From Hemerocallis citrina (lineage: Eukaryota > Streptophyta > Magnoliopsida > Asparagales > Asphodelaceae): a stretch of 64,000 nucleotides of DNA. The notes below the pieces were generated by a model. The model did not search any database and had not been told where the DNA came from. It saw only the letters and a list, made by a program, of their open reading frames with translations. The position numbers and the translations under genes were made by a program. Positions within the stretch are counted from its first letter, which is position 1. Each line of letters opens with the position of its first letter. The stretch spans positions 33,274,089 through 33,338,088 of the forward strand of contig CM030362.1 of assembly GCA_017893485.1 (NCBI GenBank), read 5' to 3'. Below are positions 1 through 12,708 of the stretch, piece by piece.

Positions 1-62
1 TTATCCTTAACTGTGAAAATAATAGGACATCAAGTTAATATCTTTCTCATACATGTCAATCC

Positions 63-338
63 TTATGCAGAAGTATTCCACATGAGATACTCCCCTCCAT
101 TTTTTGTACTTTCACACTTTATCCCAGTAACATGTACTCCTTCAATGCAATACTTGCTTTCTCCCATCTCTGCAACTGAAGATGAAGCCTCAATAACACC
201 AATCATCATCTCTCCAACAGTGGCATACTTCTCTTGTTGGTCTCTGAGCTGAATCACAGTCAGAAGAACCTCAGATCCTTTACTTTGTTCCTTTTCTTTT
301 TTCTCCATATTCATCGACACTCTCCCACTTGAGCCCAT
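63..338 (-). CDS. unrecognised open frame, possible exon
   Basis: A 91-codon frame starts with ATG directly after a possible splice acceptor (CCTAG). It is hydrophilic and Lys/Glu-rich at the N-terminus, followed by a segment reading GEMMIGVIEASSSVAEMG. The composition looks more protein-like than the neighbouring AT-rich frames. I do not recognise a family, and the window edge prevents following it further. It could equally be a chance frame. Confidence 0.2.
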   Translation of the reverse strand: MGSSGRVSMNMEKKEKEQSKGSEVLLTVIQLRDQQEKYATVGEMMIGVIEASSSVAEMGESKYCIEGVHVTGIKCESTKNGGEYLMWNTSA

Positions 339-1309
339 CTAGGTAAACTACTAGTGTTTAGTAACCTGTCCTAAAAAATATCTTTGGCAAATGTTTGCAT
401 AATAGAAAATATATATATTTTTACTGCTTTACGTGATGTATTCTGATAATCTTTTATATCATAGTTTTAGAATTTTGAATAGCCTCATTATTTTAAACTT
501 ACATTCTCTCGACCAAAATGGGTCAGTTCAACTTATGATATACGAAGCAAATGTTCCACGAAAGCAATGATAGAAAAGTTTGATTTCCTATGGAATATGT
601 TGGTCCTTTTTTATTTAGTTCCAAACTCCTGATGAGGAAACTATGAATAAGAAACGGCACTCGGTCATAATCCTAGATGACTATTTAGCATCTTTTAAAT
701 TTTTACATTGATTTTTTATATAAAAAATAGATTGATTGATTTATTTTTGAAAACATTTAGATTCATGTAAAGATGAGTAGATAAAGGGAAAAGCTTTGGT
801 AAAGCTGTTTTCTTTTTGTACCTTTTGATAATATAAGATCAATGAGAATTCAGTGGGGCTTAATACTATTAACTCAGGAAGTATATTTAGATGCTCTGAA
901 AATAATACCAAATAAGATCAACATGTTAACAAAATCTATTAATATCACACATTAGGAATCTATGGGGCGTAATGCATTGTAATAATTTGGTGCAGGTAGT
1001 AAGATATGTCTCACATGATGTATCAAATACATGGCTCAAAGTTATACAGTCATGGCCACAAACTCATGGCTTTGGCTCAGTGCTTCAGCGATTGCAGGTA
1101 TAATGCTGAGAAGAATATTCTCTCCATAGTGTTGCTTCATGTGATTGCTATGGTGTTCCCAAATTAACTTGATTAGCATTGGATGAATTGGATGAGAATG
1201 ACAGAAAGCAGTAAGGGATTGTAGTTGAATTCATTGCAGAAAGAAAAAATGAATGAAGAAAGGGAGAAAGAGAATGAATATGAAAGGGTAAGGGTAAAAA
1301 AGTAAATTA
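339..1309. other. AT-rich intergenic stretch, nothing recognised
   Basis: No long frame, repeat or RNA gene was recognised here. Confidence 0.5.
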
Positions 1310-1819
1310 ACAATTATAACTTAACGGATAGGGTTAAGTTAACGGAATAATGGGTTTATTGTATTTTTTCAAACGTTGTATGGGCATTTTGTACTCAGGC
1401 CAAACGTTGGGGGGGTACTTTGGCTTTTGCCCTATAAAAAAAGTACACAAAGTTTTGTGCTAGTTTAAAAAAGGTACACTAAGATTTTTTTGTTTAATAA
1501 AATACACAATGTTTAAAAAAACTCCACTTGGTTAGTTAGGGTTAGGGTTGGGTTAGGGTAGGGTTTAAAAAAATCACTTTCATCTTTCATTTGTGTTTTA
1601 AAAAGTCACATTCATCTTTTATTTGTGTTTAAAAAAACATCACTTAAGTAATCAGATGTTTAAATAACCCCTCCCTCCCCCCCTTCCCCGAAATAACCCT
1701 AAGCCTAACTAACCCAGTGGAGTTTTTTTAAACATTGTGTCCTTTTTTTAAACAAAAAAACCTTAGTGTACTTTTTTTAAACTGGCCTAAAACTTTGTGT
1801 AATTTTTTTATATTTAGCC
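1310..1819. mobile_element. foldback MITE with telomere-like core, next to a MITE fragment
   Basis: From about 1430 to 1819 the two halves are imperfect reverse complements. The left arm has GTTTAAAAAAGGTACACTAAG and AATGTTTAAAAAAACTCCAC; the right arm has the reverse complements of both. The right end reads ATATTTAGCC, close to the end of the Mutator-like MITE at 40313-40700 (AAATTTAGCC). The loop holds GGTTAGGG-type repeats at 1535-1563. The preceding 1310-1430 looks like a fragment of another terminal-repeat element (GTTAAGTTAACGGAAT, then a G-run). No clean target duplication is visible, so the element is old or nested. Confidence 0.6.
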
Positions 1820-3084
1820 TAATATTTATTTATGTATGTATATGTATGAATCTATATAATAAAACACAAGGCAATTCAAAAAAAAAAATTTATCATGTGG
1901 CTCTCCATCAATTTGAAGGAAATCAAAGGTCCAGATTTATGCTCACAAAATACATTTTCCCGCTCGTTACTTAGCTACAATAACCACATCTTTTTCTCGC
2001 CCATTACTGTAGCTACAGTAGCCACATCCAGATTTATGCGTTATGTTGTGTAAAGTAGTTGATATTTGTTTGGGTTTTGAAATTAATTAACCTTTAATCC
2101 CTACTTTTAGTTAATTAAGAAAAGACTAATTAAATTCACACTAATCTTATTTAAGAAGAGCTTTAGTTGTTGTGGTTTAATTAGTCTTTTATTAATTAAT
2201 TAATCCCTAATTTTGGATTAATTTCATGTAAAACAAAAAATAAAAAAATATTTTAAATTACTTTTGCTACAGTATTACTACAACCAAAACAAAGCTAACA
2301 TTTAATTATTGCTACATTAAACCTATATTCAACCAATGCTACTTTCAAGAAATCAAATCCAAGTAATTGCTTTCACTACAGTGCTTTTTTCTATCTTTAT
2401 TTTTTTTAAACCAACCAAACCACCCCTAATTGTTTTAGTATGTAATTATTTTACGACATTCTATTTGTTTTTTATAACTTATCGTATAGTCACTAACCAA
2501 ATGGTATTGCATATAAATGTTGACCTATGTGATTTGTTAGTCATATAGGATTGCATATATTTTACTATTTATGGTGCTTTTCATATACTGCATCGTTCAG
2601 AAGACGTGTCGTAGGCACGTGTCCACGGGTAAACTTAGTACTACAATAAAAATACATCTAAACAAACTACTTTTTTAGAACTCATTTTCAAAGATTTTTT
2701 TTCCTGCAATAATCTTTATGGATTGGATATATTTTACAACCAACCAAACGCCCCCTTACCATATATATGCATAACCAGTGTGACAGATTTTAAGATGTAG
2801 TTATCACTTCCACTGAATCAGGTATTAATTATTACCAAAAAATTTGGAAAGAATACATCAGATTTATTTCCAAACAAGCTATACTCAGTCTTGAAAAGAA
2901 AACATTTTTCTGTATATTTATTATAATGATCTGGTTGTGTACATTCGACTAAAAAAATTTAAACGGACAGCTTTGCAGGTCATTCTTGCAACTTCAGTAC
3001 AATTTGACCAACATCTTTACTAACAGTTTACTACATCATAGTTGAATCAAGCAAGTAACCAGATTAGCTATATATTATTGGACT
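1820..3084. other. AT-rich intergenic stretch, nothing recognised
   Basis: Only low-complexity AT-rich DNA was seen. The short frames here are compositional. Confidence 0.5.
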
Positions 3085-3170
3085 CTAATTCCTGCTTACA
3101 ATCACTTGCTCTGCCCCTTTGAAGAACTTCTGCAACCGCCTAAAATCTCCACCTTTTGCAGTATGCTCAG
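3085..3170 (-). CDS. possible last coding exon of an unidentified gene
   Basis: On the minus strand an acceptor-like GTTTAG is followed by an 86-nt open segment ending in TAG. After a two-nt partial codon it encodes EHTAKGGDFRRLQKFFKG followed by AEQVIVSRN and the stop. The basic/amphipathic, non-AT-driven composition is unlike its surroundings. No upstream exon could be linked with confidence, and I do not recognise the family. Confidence 0.25.
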
Positions 3171-5684
3171 CTAAACATGGTAAGAATCAAAAGATTTTGT
3201 GTATAAATGGCAAAGAGTATGAGCATGTCATGTATACGTTATGAATATCATAACATCCTTAAAATGGATTCATAAGTTTCGAAAGAGCTTTAAATAAATT
3301 GTTTATATCTAATGACCATGCTCAATAAATTGAGAACTTGAAGACACTACTCCTATCAATAAATATTAAAATTAATAAGATGATACTGGATTTTTCTCTA
3401 ATTCGCTAGCTCTCTTTCATGAACATATACTTCACACGATATCAATTTTTTCCAGAATTCGGTACTATTGCCTTGGGAATAAAGGATTTCTTAATTTGGA
3501 AAAAGATCGACTTATTTTAAGAGAAAAATGAAAGTACCATAAATTCTAAATGCTACTTTTGTGCTTCTCCACCATAATTTTCTCATAAAAATTTGAGTCA
3601 ATTCGGAACTTATGGAAATACTTATAAATAGAATGCAAGTGGAGCAAATTGGAAAACATGGTACAACAAAGGATGAATGCATATGGAAACAAATCAAAAT
3701 ATATGTTATAAATGGTGGGCTTAACTATAACCTAGATTCAATAGAATTTAGGACTGATTTTACAGAGATACCCATCAGCTACCTAATCATTTTCAGAGAT
3801 TATAATATGAAGTGGGAGCATTAATCAGAGGTAAATATGATTCCCAACAATTAACTTTCTAAAGATTATAAAAAGTATACATAATACATGGAAATGATCA
3901 GGTATGCAAGATTTATTCTACTATGATGGCCCAACATTTAAGTACATATCATTCAACTTTTGAGAGGATATCCAATAGCTTACATTTTATATATACCAGA
4001 TGCATCAAAGACTGTGTATAATCCTTTATATGTCTCAAAAAGATAAGCTAGCAATATTGGAGTATGAACAAAGGGAAGGGAAGTTTGGAGATAAACTTAG
4101 GACTGCCAACCAGTCCTAAGTTTGGATTTTATTAAAATAGTAAACGACATCCAAATATTCTGAAATTTTAAGGAGATATTTTAGACATATACGGGTTGCT
4201 CATATATAAATTTTAGCTCTAGATTCCCTCTAGTTTAATAGATATAATTTTATGAAGTGCAACTAAAACTTAAAACAGAAACTTATAAAAATGTCACCAA
4301 ATCAATCATATCATAATTTCACACCTTTAATCAACAACACATAATCTAAACATGAATACCCAATCTATATAAATTATCATGCATCTAACAATTCACACAT
4401 ACATATTCTATAATTTAGCATTCTACCAATAAAATTATATTAGAGAGTTGAAAAAACACCCACCTCAGAAAGACCTCCTAGAAGTTGAATCCCTTAGCAA
4501 AAGCTACAAGAGACTCCATAAGAACAACCTGCAAGCCTCTATGCCAACCCCGAAAAAAAAAAAAAAAGTCCCCTCTCTTGAGTCTCTCTTTTGTTGATTT
4601 ATTTTTGTGTTTATTTGGATTAGAATAGGGGGTATTTATATGAGAAATTAGGGAGTAGTTTTAGCAACTAACCACCCACTAATCCACTCACACACCCACA
4701 CACCCACTCACTCACTCTACTCACAAATCCACTCACCCTTATTCTCTCCTATATGCAGCAAATTTTGAAAGAGTGCATATTGCAAATGACAGTAGTAGAC
4801 CTAATTAGCTACGCACAGATAGAGAGCCAGGGGATGTAATGGATAATATTGATAGTTAGATTATCATTTCCTAAACAATGATAATCTAAACCGTAGTAGT
4901 TGCACCCTTTTTTTAACTTCCGTATTCTTTGCGGGTTCGCATACAACATTTGAATGACAGAAAACGGGAGTGCTCCACTTGTCTTGTACAATTTGCTCTG
5001 CTCTTATTGTTTATTTCATGTGTTCTTCGTGTAGAAACAAGTTGAGATGCCACTTTTCTTGTTTTAACCTACACTTGTTCATACGATCTCTAGAATTTCC
5101 CTTAGACTATTCGTTTTGTATTGTTTGTAGATCGTGCATTCTTTAGTTTCTTGCATTTTCTAAACACATTTAAATAGTCTAATATGATATGCTTAGATGC
5201 AGCTGTAAAATTAAGGATCATAACATTGATTTTAAAAAACTATAGTTGATTTACTCATGTGTAGATAAAAAAAAAAGGCAGATTAAAACTCAAACTCACA
5301 CTCAAGTAAAATTTAGAAAGGTTTGGACCGAAATCTATGGCATGATTTGTTTATTTTCAATGAGATCATCATCCCAAATTTAGGGTTTCGATTTCATTGT
5401 CATCTGATCTATTTATAGGAGTCTTGATTGATCTGTATATACTTTTGGAAGTCTCATATTAGATCTGTGTTGTATATTACTTTTAGTTGTTCTGTAACGA
5501 ATTTTCATATGAAACTCTAATCTGTACTTGGTTTATTAACTAATGTTTATTTGTTCTGCAATATTCTACAATTATGTTTAAAAATCATGCAGTCAAACTT
5601 AATTTACGTATGCGTTGTTAACTATTAAAAGTTCATATCATGCTAAAGTATAAAGCCTTAGATACACATGTAATTACAGTTCAA

Positions 5685-5687
<3 letters not shown>
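3171..5687. other. AT-rich intergenic stretch with one short perfect hairpin
   Basis: No gene was recognised. At 4093-4123 there is a perfect inverted repeat, AAACTTAGGACTG / CAGTCCTAAGTTT, with a 5-nt loop. Simple CA/CT-rich sequence lies near 4675-4740 and an A-run near 4553-4567. Confidence 0.5.
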
Positions 5688-5728
<41 letters not shown>

Positions 5729-5839
5729 TGGTTAAGATTGAGTTGCCAAAATTGATGGTTGAGATTGGTTAAGATTGAGTTGCCAAAATTGATGGTTGAG
5801 ATTGTCTATGGACAGATTTATTGTGGCTTTTATAATAGG

Positions 5840-5908
<69 letters not shown>
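5688..5908. repeat. TA microsatellites and a 37-bp tandem duplication
   Basis: (TA)n runs occupy about 5688-5725 and 5841-5908. Between them, a segment beginning GGTTAAGATTGAGTTGCC is present twice with a period of 37 bp (5730-5804). The second microsatellite is the target of the Copia element that follows. Confidence 0.85.
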
Positions 5909-5915
<7 letters not shown>

Positions 5916-6046
5916 GATTATAGTCCCACATTGGGTAGTTGGTTAGTTTTGTATTTGGTTCCTCCTATATACAGAAGATATTGTACCCAGTTATTTCTCA
6001 ATTCAATATTCAGTATTGTTTTCATTTTCTCTGATTTATCTTAACA
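5909..6046 (+). repeat. 5' LTR of Copia A
   Basis: It matches the 3' LTR at 10479 and ends in TTAACA. The expected initial TG is read as TA, either a mutation or slippage in the flanking TA repeat. A TATATACAG box lies mid-LTR. Confidence 0.9.
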
Positions 6047-6770
6047 TAGTATCAGAGCCAAGTTTTCAAATTTTCCCTTCTTAAATTCTCTCTACAAAAA
6101 TTCTCAAATTCTAACAGCCAATGTTATACAAATTTCTTCCCAAAACCTTGCATTCAGGAAAAAAAAAACGTCTTCAACCTCTCGGCGAGATCGAAACCCA
6201 AATCAGATCATCAACCTCCTCATATGGCCTGAAATCAGCCATCTTCAACCTCATCAGCAGAATCCTCCCGTCAAGATCTTCAACATCAGCATCAGCATCA
6301 GCCGTCTTCAACCCAAAATCCTCCCATCGACCTCTCCGATCTTCGCCATTAGCAACAAAATCATCGATCTCCGATCTTCCCCTCTCCACGGCAACTGTTC
6401 TCGACACCAAGTCCCGTTCCCGCTCATCCCACCAGTCGACCGCCTCTGCGCCGTCGCTCGCCACCCGAGAACCCATCCACCAATGTCCTCGACATCAAGT
6501 CATCGATGTCGCCGCCTCTCGAGGGACGGCTGTTGATTGGTGGTGTTTGGAAGAAGGAAGGTTAGCGAAGAATTTTTGAGTTGCTAGATATTAATTGATT
6601 CTAGAATCAAGGTAGATTTTTGTTAAATTATTGGCAAAGCAGAGTTGCAAGATTGATCTTTCATTACTGACCATTATGATGCATTTTTATATATTCTTCT
6701 CTAGACAGTCTGTTAGATTGTAATTCTTTGATCTCAAAAAAATCAAAAACATCAAAAAAATCAAAAAAAT

Positions 6771-6822
<52 letters not shown>

Positions 6823-6831
6823 TACTACTAC
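6047..6831 (+). other. PBS and untranslated leader of Copia A
   Basis: TAGTATCAGAGCCAA resembles the standard TGGTATCAGAGC primer site. A Ser/Pro-rich leader frame at 6121-6579 looks non-coding. It is followed by an A-rich tract and a (TA)n run instead of gag. Confidence 0.6.
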
Positions 6832-9800
6832 TTGATGGCATCAAAGTCTCTCCCACATATTTCCACCTCCACTGACTTCCCCGATTCAACCGTCTCTCGT
6901 TCCTCCTCCAGATTCAACAAGCAGCAGCGCCACTTTCAGTCTTCCTCCGGCCTTCTACCTTCTCCTTACATCATTCATCACCCTACTCCACCTCTACTTC
7001 CACCACCGGTAGCACCACCCTACCTCCTACCCCGATTCAGGCACCAACAGCATCTCCCTCCATATTGTGCTCTCAGTCATAACAGCACTAGTCTTGTTTC
7101 TCCTCGCAGTGCCTCTTCCCTCACATCCTCGTCCATGCCCGTCAATCCGGCCTTGTCGTCTCCTGCTGATTGGGCTAATACTCAGCAACGCCTCACTCAG
7201 CTGGAACTACAGCTCATGAGTCAGTCTATCAATGTTGGCTCCTCTGCTCCGGCACTTTCTGCCACTCCCGGTATGAATTCGTTCTGGATTTTAGATACTG
7301 GTGCATCACATCATCTCACTAGTAATCAGACACTATTCACCACCTGCACAACACTTCCCTCTCACTCTCCATCTCTACACACAGCTGATGGCTCACCACT
7401 TCTTATTACACACTCAGGGACAATTAACTCTCCCACTCTCACATTACCATATGTTCTCTATGCCCCTCATTTATCAATAAACCTTATTTCTATTAGTGCG
7501 TTGTGCGATAGTGGTCTTGTCATTACTTTTGACTCTTTAGGTTGTTCTATTACTGATTCCTCAACCGATGAGGAGTTAGGGCGTGCTAGTCGTCATGGTC
7601 GTCTATATTATCTAGATTTTCTTCGTGCACATCACTCTCCTTCTTGTTTTGCCGGTATTATTTCCTCTGATGCTGATCTATGGCACAGACGTTTAGGTCA
7701 TATTAGCGCATCATGACTTCTGACTATAGCTCGTAGTGATGCCCTTGGTTCGCTCACTTTTAAACTTTTATCTGATTGTCAGGGTTGTCATTTGGCCAAA
7801 AACATTGCCCTTCCCTTTAGCCACAAAAGAACTTCTGAAACCACTCACCATTTTCAACTTGTTCATTCCGACATATGGGGACCCTCTTCCGTACCCTCGT
7901 AGAAAGGCTATCTTTATTATGTTGCCTTCATCGATGACTTCACTAGACATATATGGGTTTTTCTTCTGCGTCAGCAATCTGAGATACCTGATATTTACCG
8001 GTTCTTTATAACTATGATTCACACTCAGTTCAGTGTGCGTATTAAGAATTTTTGATCGGACGGTGCACATGAGTACACTTCCACCACTATGAGATTAATC
8101 CTTCAGTCTCACGGCACCCTGTTTCAGCAATCATGCCCTCACACACAGGAGCAGAATGGTGTAGCTGAATGCAAGCATCGTCACATCCTTGAGACGACTC
8201 ACACTCTTTTACTCTCCTCTTCTGCTCCTCGTTCTTTCTGGGCTGAAGCTATCATGACCTCTGTTAGTCTCATCAACATTACTCCCTCGTCTGCCCTAAC
8301 TGGTACGATGCCTTACGAGGCTCTTTATCATTCACCTCCTGACTACAGTATGCTCCGTACCTTTGGAAGCACCTGTTACGTCCTTCTCCCTCCTACTGAG
8401 CGCACGAAGCTTTCCGCTCGTGTTGCTAAATGCGTTCACCTAGGTCTCAGTCCTGAACACAAAGGTTATCGTTGTTTTGATCCATCAGCGGGTCGTGTCC
8501 GCATTTCTCGACATGTCTCCTTTGTGGAAGACTCCCCTTACTACCTGACCCCCCCTGAGGATACTAGATTTCTCGATTTCCCAGTTGTTGCTAGCCTCCC
8601 AACTTTATCTTCCCGCATTCCTTTTGATCCCACTCCTCTGGCTCCATTTACATCTCTTGCAGTCCTTACACCTGTTGTTCCCCCTACCAAAACTCCACCT
8701 GCATCCCCACAGTAGCCAGCACCCATCCCACCTACTTCCCCATCGACACATGCACCTACTCCACCGTCCTCACCCCCACACCCTGTCAGTCCACCACCTC
8801 TTCGTCAGTCTATCCATTCCACTTCTGGTATTCATCTGGCACGTTATACACCTGATGCCACTGGTCCTTCTGACCAGTTTGGTTTTGCCACCCTAGCTTC
8901 CTACTCACCACAGTTTCATGCATATCTCACTGCTATACACTCTACACGTGAGCCCAGAACCTATCAAGATGCAATTTAATATCCTGAATGGAGGAAAGCT
9001 ATTGCAGAGGAATTCAGTGCATTTGATCAGACTGGGATTTGTTCCTCTGCTAGAGGGCGTTCAGCCTATTAGCTACAAGTGGATCTTCAAGGTCAAATAT
9101 CAACCTGATGGATCTATTGAGCGGCACAAGGCCCGTCTAGTAGCCCGAGGGTTTACTCAGGAGCATGACATTGACTATGATGAGACCTTTGCTCCTGTTG
9201 CACAGATGACTACTGTTCGCACCCTTCTTGCTGTTGCAGCCATCCGCCAATGGCCGTTATACCAGATGGACGTGACGAATGCTTTTCTTTATGGTACCTT
9301 ATTTGAGGTTGTTTATATGGATCCTCCTCCTGGCCTCCCTACTCCTCCTCGTCATGTTTGTAGACTTCGTCGTACTATATATGGCCTGAAACAAGCCCCT
9401 CGAGCCTGGTTTGAGTGTTTTCACCTTGTCATCGCCAAGGCTGGCTTTCGTTAGAGTTCACAGGACCATTCTATGTTTATACGGTCATCACCGCATGGGA
9501 GGGTACTTCTACTACTATATGTTGATGATATGATCATTACTGGGGATGACTCCGCCGGCATTGCATCCACAAAGAAATACCTTCACCAGCAGTTTCATAT
9601 GAAAGACCTTGGTAAGCTACGTTACTTTCTGGGTTTAGAGATTGCTCATGGATCTTATGGGATACTCATTTCTCAGCAGAAATACACATCAGATATTATT
9701 TCCGCTGCATGTCCCTTTGACAGTCGATCAGCTGATACACCCTTAGAGCTTCATGTGAAGCTTCGTCTAACAGATGGTGAGCTCCTTCCTAATCCCACTA

Positions 9801-10465
9801 GATACAGGCAGATTGTTGGACAGCTTATCTACTTATACATGACCAGACCCGATATTGCTCATGCAGTTAGTATTGTCAGTCGGTTTGTTTCTGCTCCTGC
9901 ATCAGTTCACTACGGTGCTCTTCTTCGGATCCTCATATATCTTTGGGGCACTATCCCTCGCTCATTATTCATGCCTTCTACATCCAAACTAGAGCTCAAT
10001 GCATATTCTGATTCAGATTGGACAGGTGATCCGACTACCAGAAGGTCTACCATAGGTTTCTGTCTATTTCTTAGTGATTCACTGATCTCATGGCAGAGCA
10101 AGAAACAGGAAGTTGTTGCATGTTCTTCCACCGAGGCTGAGTACAGAGCAATGACAGCTACTACTAGAGAGATTGTTCATGTTCGTTGGCTGTTATCAGA
10201 TATGGGTGTCACTCTTACAGGAGCTACTCCACTTTATTGTGATAACCGGAGTGCATTGCACATTGCAAGCAACCCGATCTTTCATGAACGAACGAAGCAT
10301 ATTGAGATTGATTGTCGTTATGTTTGTGAGGGTTTTGAGGCAAAGACCATCTCTCTCCGTTCTGTTACATCTTCCCAGCAGACAGCAGACTTCTTCACTA
10401 AATCCCATACTGTTCAGAGATTCCGACACTTAGTAGGCAAACTCACATTGTTTGACCCATCGTGA
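6832..10465 (+). pseudogene. Copia A pol polyprotein pseudogene (PR-IN-RT-RH)
   Basis: The protease motif FWILDTGASHHL lies near 7290-7320 and is followed by the GAG-pre-integrase motif LWHRRLGHI (about 7680). The integrase zinc-site part (CQGCHLAKN) and catalytic HSDIWGP, SDGAHEY and NGVAECKHR segments follow. RT contains IERHKARLVARGFTQ and YVDD (about 9520). RNase H carries the TEAEY and TKHIEID motifs and ends at 10465. In-frame stops lie at 7714, 7900, 8053, 8713, 8977 and 9452. The frame shifts by one near 9040, within the linker before RT. It is therefore not translatable as one protein. The RT/RH part is the longest intact stretch (9473-10465). Confidence 0.92.
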
Positions 10466-10478
10466 GTTTGAGAGGGGG

Positions 10479-10615
10479 TGTTAGAGATTATAGTCCCACA
10501 TTGTGTAGTTGGTTAGTTTTGTATTTGGTTCCTTCTATATATAGGAGATATTGTACCCAGTTATTTCTCAATTCAATATTCAGTATTGTTTTCATTTTCT
10601 CTGATTTATCTTAAT
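10479..10615 (+). repeat. 3' LTR of Copia A
   Basis: It begins TGTTAGAGATTATAG right after the purine tract GAGAGGGGG and matches the 5' LTR. The end has become TTAATA and merges into TA repeats. Confidence 0.9.
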
Positions 10616-10631
10616 AATATATATATATATA

Positions 10632-10688
10632 CCCAGTTATTTCTCAATTCAATATTCAGTATTGTTTTCATTTTCTCTGATTTATCTT

Positions 10689-10692
<4 letters not shown>
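10632..10692 (+). repeat. partial tandem copy of the Copia A LTR end
   Basis: The last ~60 bp of the LTR (from ACCCAGTTATTTCTC to ATTTATCTTAATA) is repeated after a short TA run, so the LTR 3' end is present twice. Confidence 0.85.

Positions 10693-10760
<68 letters not shown>
10693..10760. repeat. (TA)n microsatellite at the outer end of the left arm
   Basis: Pure TA dinucleotides. The matching end of the right arm (52561-52670) is also a (TA)n tract. Confidence 0.95.
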
Positions 10761-10763
<3 letters not shown>

Positions 10764-11806
10764 TTAATGGATATTTTAAAATAGTTAATGGATTATGGAT
10801 CATATTGCAAGGGTTCAAATCAAGAAAAAAGAAGGTGTAGGACAAAACTTTTTTTATTGTTGGTAAATTTTTCTCTTCAATGCTCAGGGATTACGACAAA
10901 ATTATATTTCTTATAGTACATTAATTCTTTTATTTATGTTCAGTTATTTTGATTTTATGATGACCCAAGATGATTTTGAGGGCTTAAAAATAAAATATAG
11001 ATGGAGGATTTGGGGATTGTTCATGTATTTGAAGTTTAGAAGTGAATTACACGATTGAGGTCGGTATAATATGGTAATGTAGTATTTTTGGGAATTAGTT
11101 AACATGTTCGAGTGTGTGCGTGCTTGCTGTCTTTCTTTACAGGATGTGGAGTTTGTTCTTTTATGTGGAAATTTAGGATGAATGTCCAGATTGATTTCGT
11201 TACAACTTTGTGTCTTATAGTCACTTGAATTGTGATTGCGCGGAACATGTGCTGAAATTAGAATTTAGTATGTTCTTATGTTGGCCATTTGTCGCTGATG
11301 AATCTTTGTCAGAATTCCTTTGTGGATTCTGTAAGAACTTGATACTACTTAATATATAATATAAAGGATTTTAAATCAAATAATACTTGTTTGAATTCGA
11401 ATTAAAATGGTCTGAACCAAATACAGTTATGCAATTTGATTTTGGCAGTTGGGAGACAGTTTCATTCATTTATGCAATTTGATTTTGCCATGGCAGACAG
11501 TTTCTTGAAGAAACTGTCAATACCAACAACATCATAGTAAATACAAACCAATTCAGTTCCTGCTAATACACGAACAACATTCTCCTCTATAATAGTCCCA
11601 TTTTCTATGAATACTAAAAGTGTATTTAGGAGAAAACTAGACTAGACAACATCAATGCTGCGAGTAAGAACTCACACACACTTGTTAAACTTGAATTGTC
11701 ATTCACACATTCAGTATAGAACTTAAACAATTCGTTACTAGTACTTAATTAGATATAGTTTTATTTAACATAACAGATTCTAGATGGGATCAATCTGTAT
11801 TAACTT

Positions 11807-11868
11807 TTGCTCACCGGAGTTATATTTGAATCTATAAATTGTTTGATAGTCCGGTGAGCAAAAGTTTA
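11807..11868. repeat. short foldback inside the arm
   Basis: ACTTTTGCTCACCGGA and its reverse complement flank about 30 bp. The structure is conserved in the right arm near 51500-51560. Confidence 0.7.
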
Positions 11869-12607
11869 TGAATGAAAGAAGATTCCTTGTAGCTAAAAAA
11901 CTTCAAAATAAAATATATAAACATCATATATAAAGATTTAGAATTGAAAGGAGTTGTGGCATGAAAAATTTAAAAAATCATTCAAGCTATAATTGTGGGA
12001 TTGTTTTAATGTGCTCATGTATCTAGCGTGAGAATTAGAGGGTTTCTCTATGTTACCTTCTTTAGGTTGTTTCTGTTGATCACCATGATCATCTTTGTCA
12101 TCTATGCCCCTGCCTATTGAATCCTGAATCCTGAATCCTGTAGGGTATGTATTAATGTGTAGATATTTTTTGTTTAGTTAAGTTAGTGTCATATGATTAT
12201 TTCGACAACCTAAATATAGTAAAATTTACATTTTTACCCGTAGATTTATTATAATCAACTTTGTCATTTGCTTCTTGATTAGTTGACTTTAATCTCCATA
12301 CTTTTTAATTTCATTCCTTGTTACTTTCTACAATGGTTTCATGCTGTTTGAGAAAAAAATCTCTGTTTTTTGTCTATAATTGAGACTTCTATTTGCATTG
12401 CTGAGTTCCAGTTTTCCTTGTTGGTATGATGCTCTCTAGTTGCTTAAAATCTATTGTTCTTTTGTTGGTCCTTTTCAGCTTCTTGTTTTTGCTTAGCAGT
12501 GAATATGTGATGGACGAAAATGGGAGTTTGGTTGATTTCTCTGTCTACTTTATTTAACTAAGCACTATCCTTGTCTTCTGTTCGGCTAGTCTATGGTAAT
12601 ACTCAAC

Positions 12608-12624
12608 TGAGACTAAGACATCTT
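12608..12624. repeat. LINE target-site duplication, copy 1
   Basis: TGAGACTAAGACATCTT is identical to 18659-18675 at the other end of the LINE. Confidence 0.92.
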
Positions 12625-12708
12625 TTTTTTATTGGTAAAAGGTAGGGTAATCCCCTACCTCACAAAAAGCTATATTAAAAGTAATAATAAGAGTACATAT
12701 TACAAAAT

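Larger units (their letters stand above)
5909..10615 (+). mobile_element. Copia-type LTR retrotransposon A, decayed
   Basis: A 4.7-kb element has short direct LTRs (about 138 bp: 5909-6046 and 10479-10615). It carries a tRNA-iMet primer-binding-like site (6047-6060) and a purine tract before the 3' LTR (about 10471-10478). Domain order protease, integrase, RT, RNase H is Copia-type. Five substitutions were counted across about 136 comparable LTR bases, so it is the oldest of the three Copia copies. It sits in a (TA)n tract, so a target duplication cannot be read. No gag with a zinc knuckle is visible, and another (TA)n block (about 6775-6820) occupies that position. Confidence 0.93.

Noticed and set aside
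6121..6579. 152-codon frame as Copia A gag
   Set aside because: It is Ser/Pro-rich without a zinc knuckle or gag motif, and lies in the leader.
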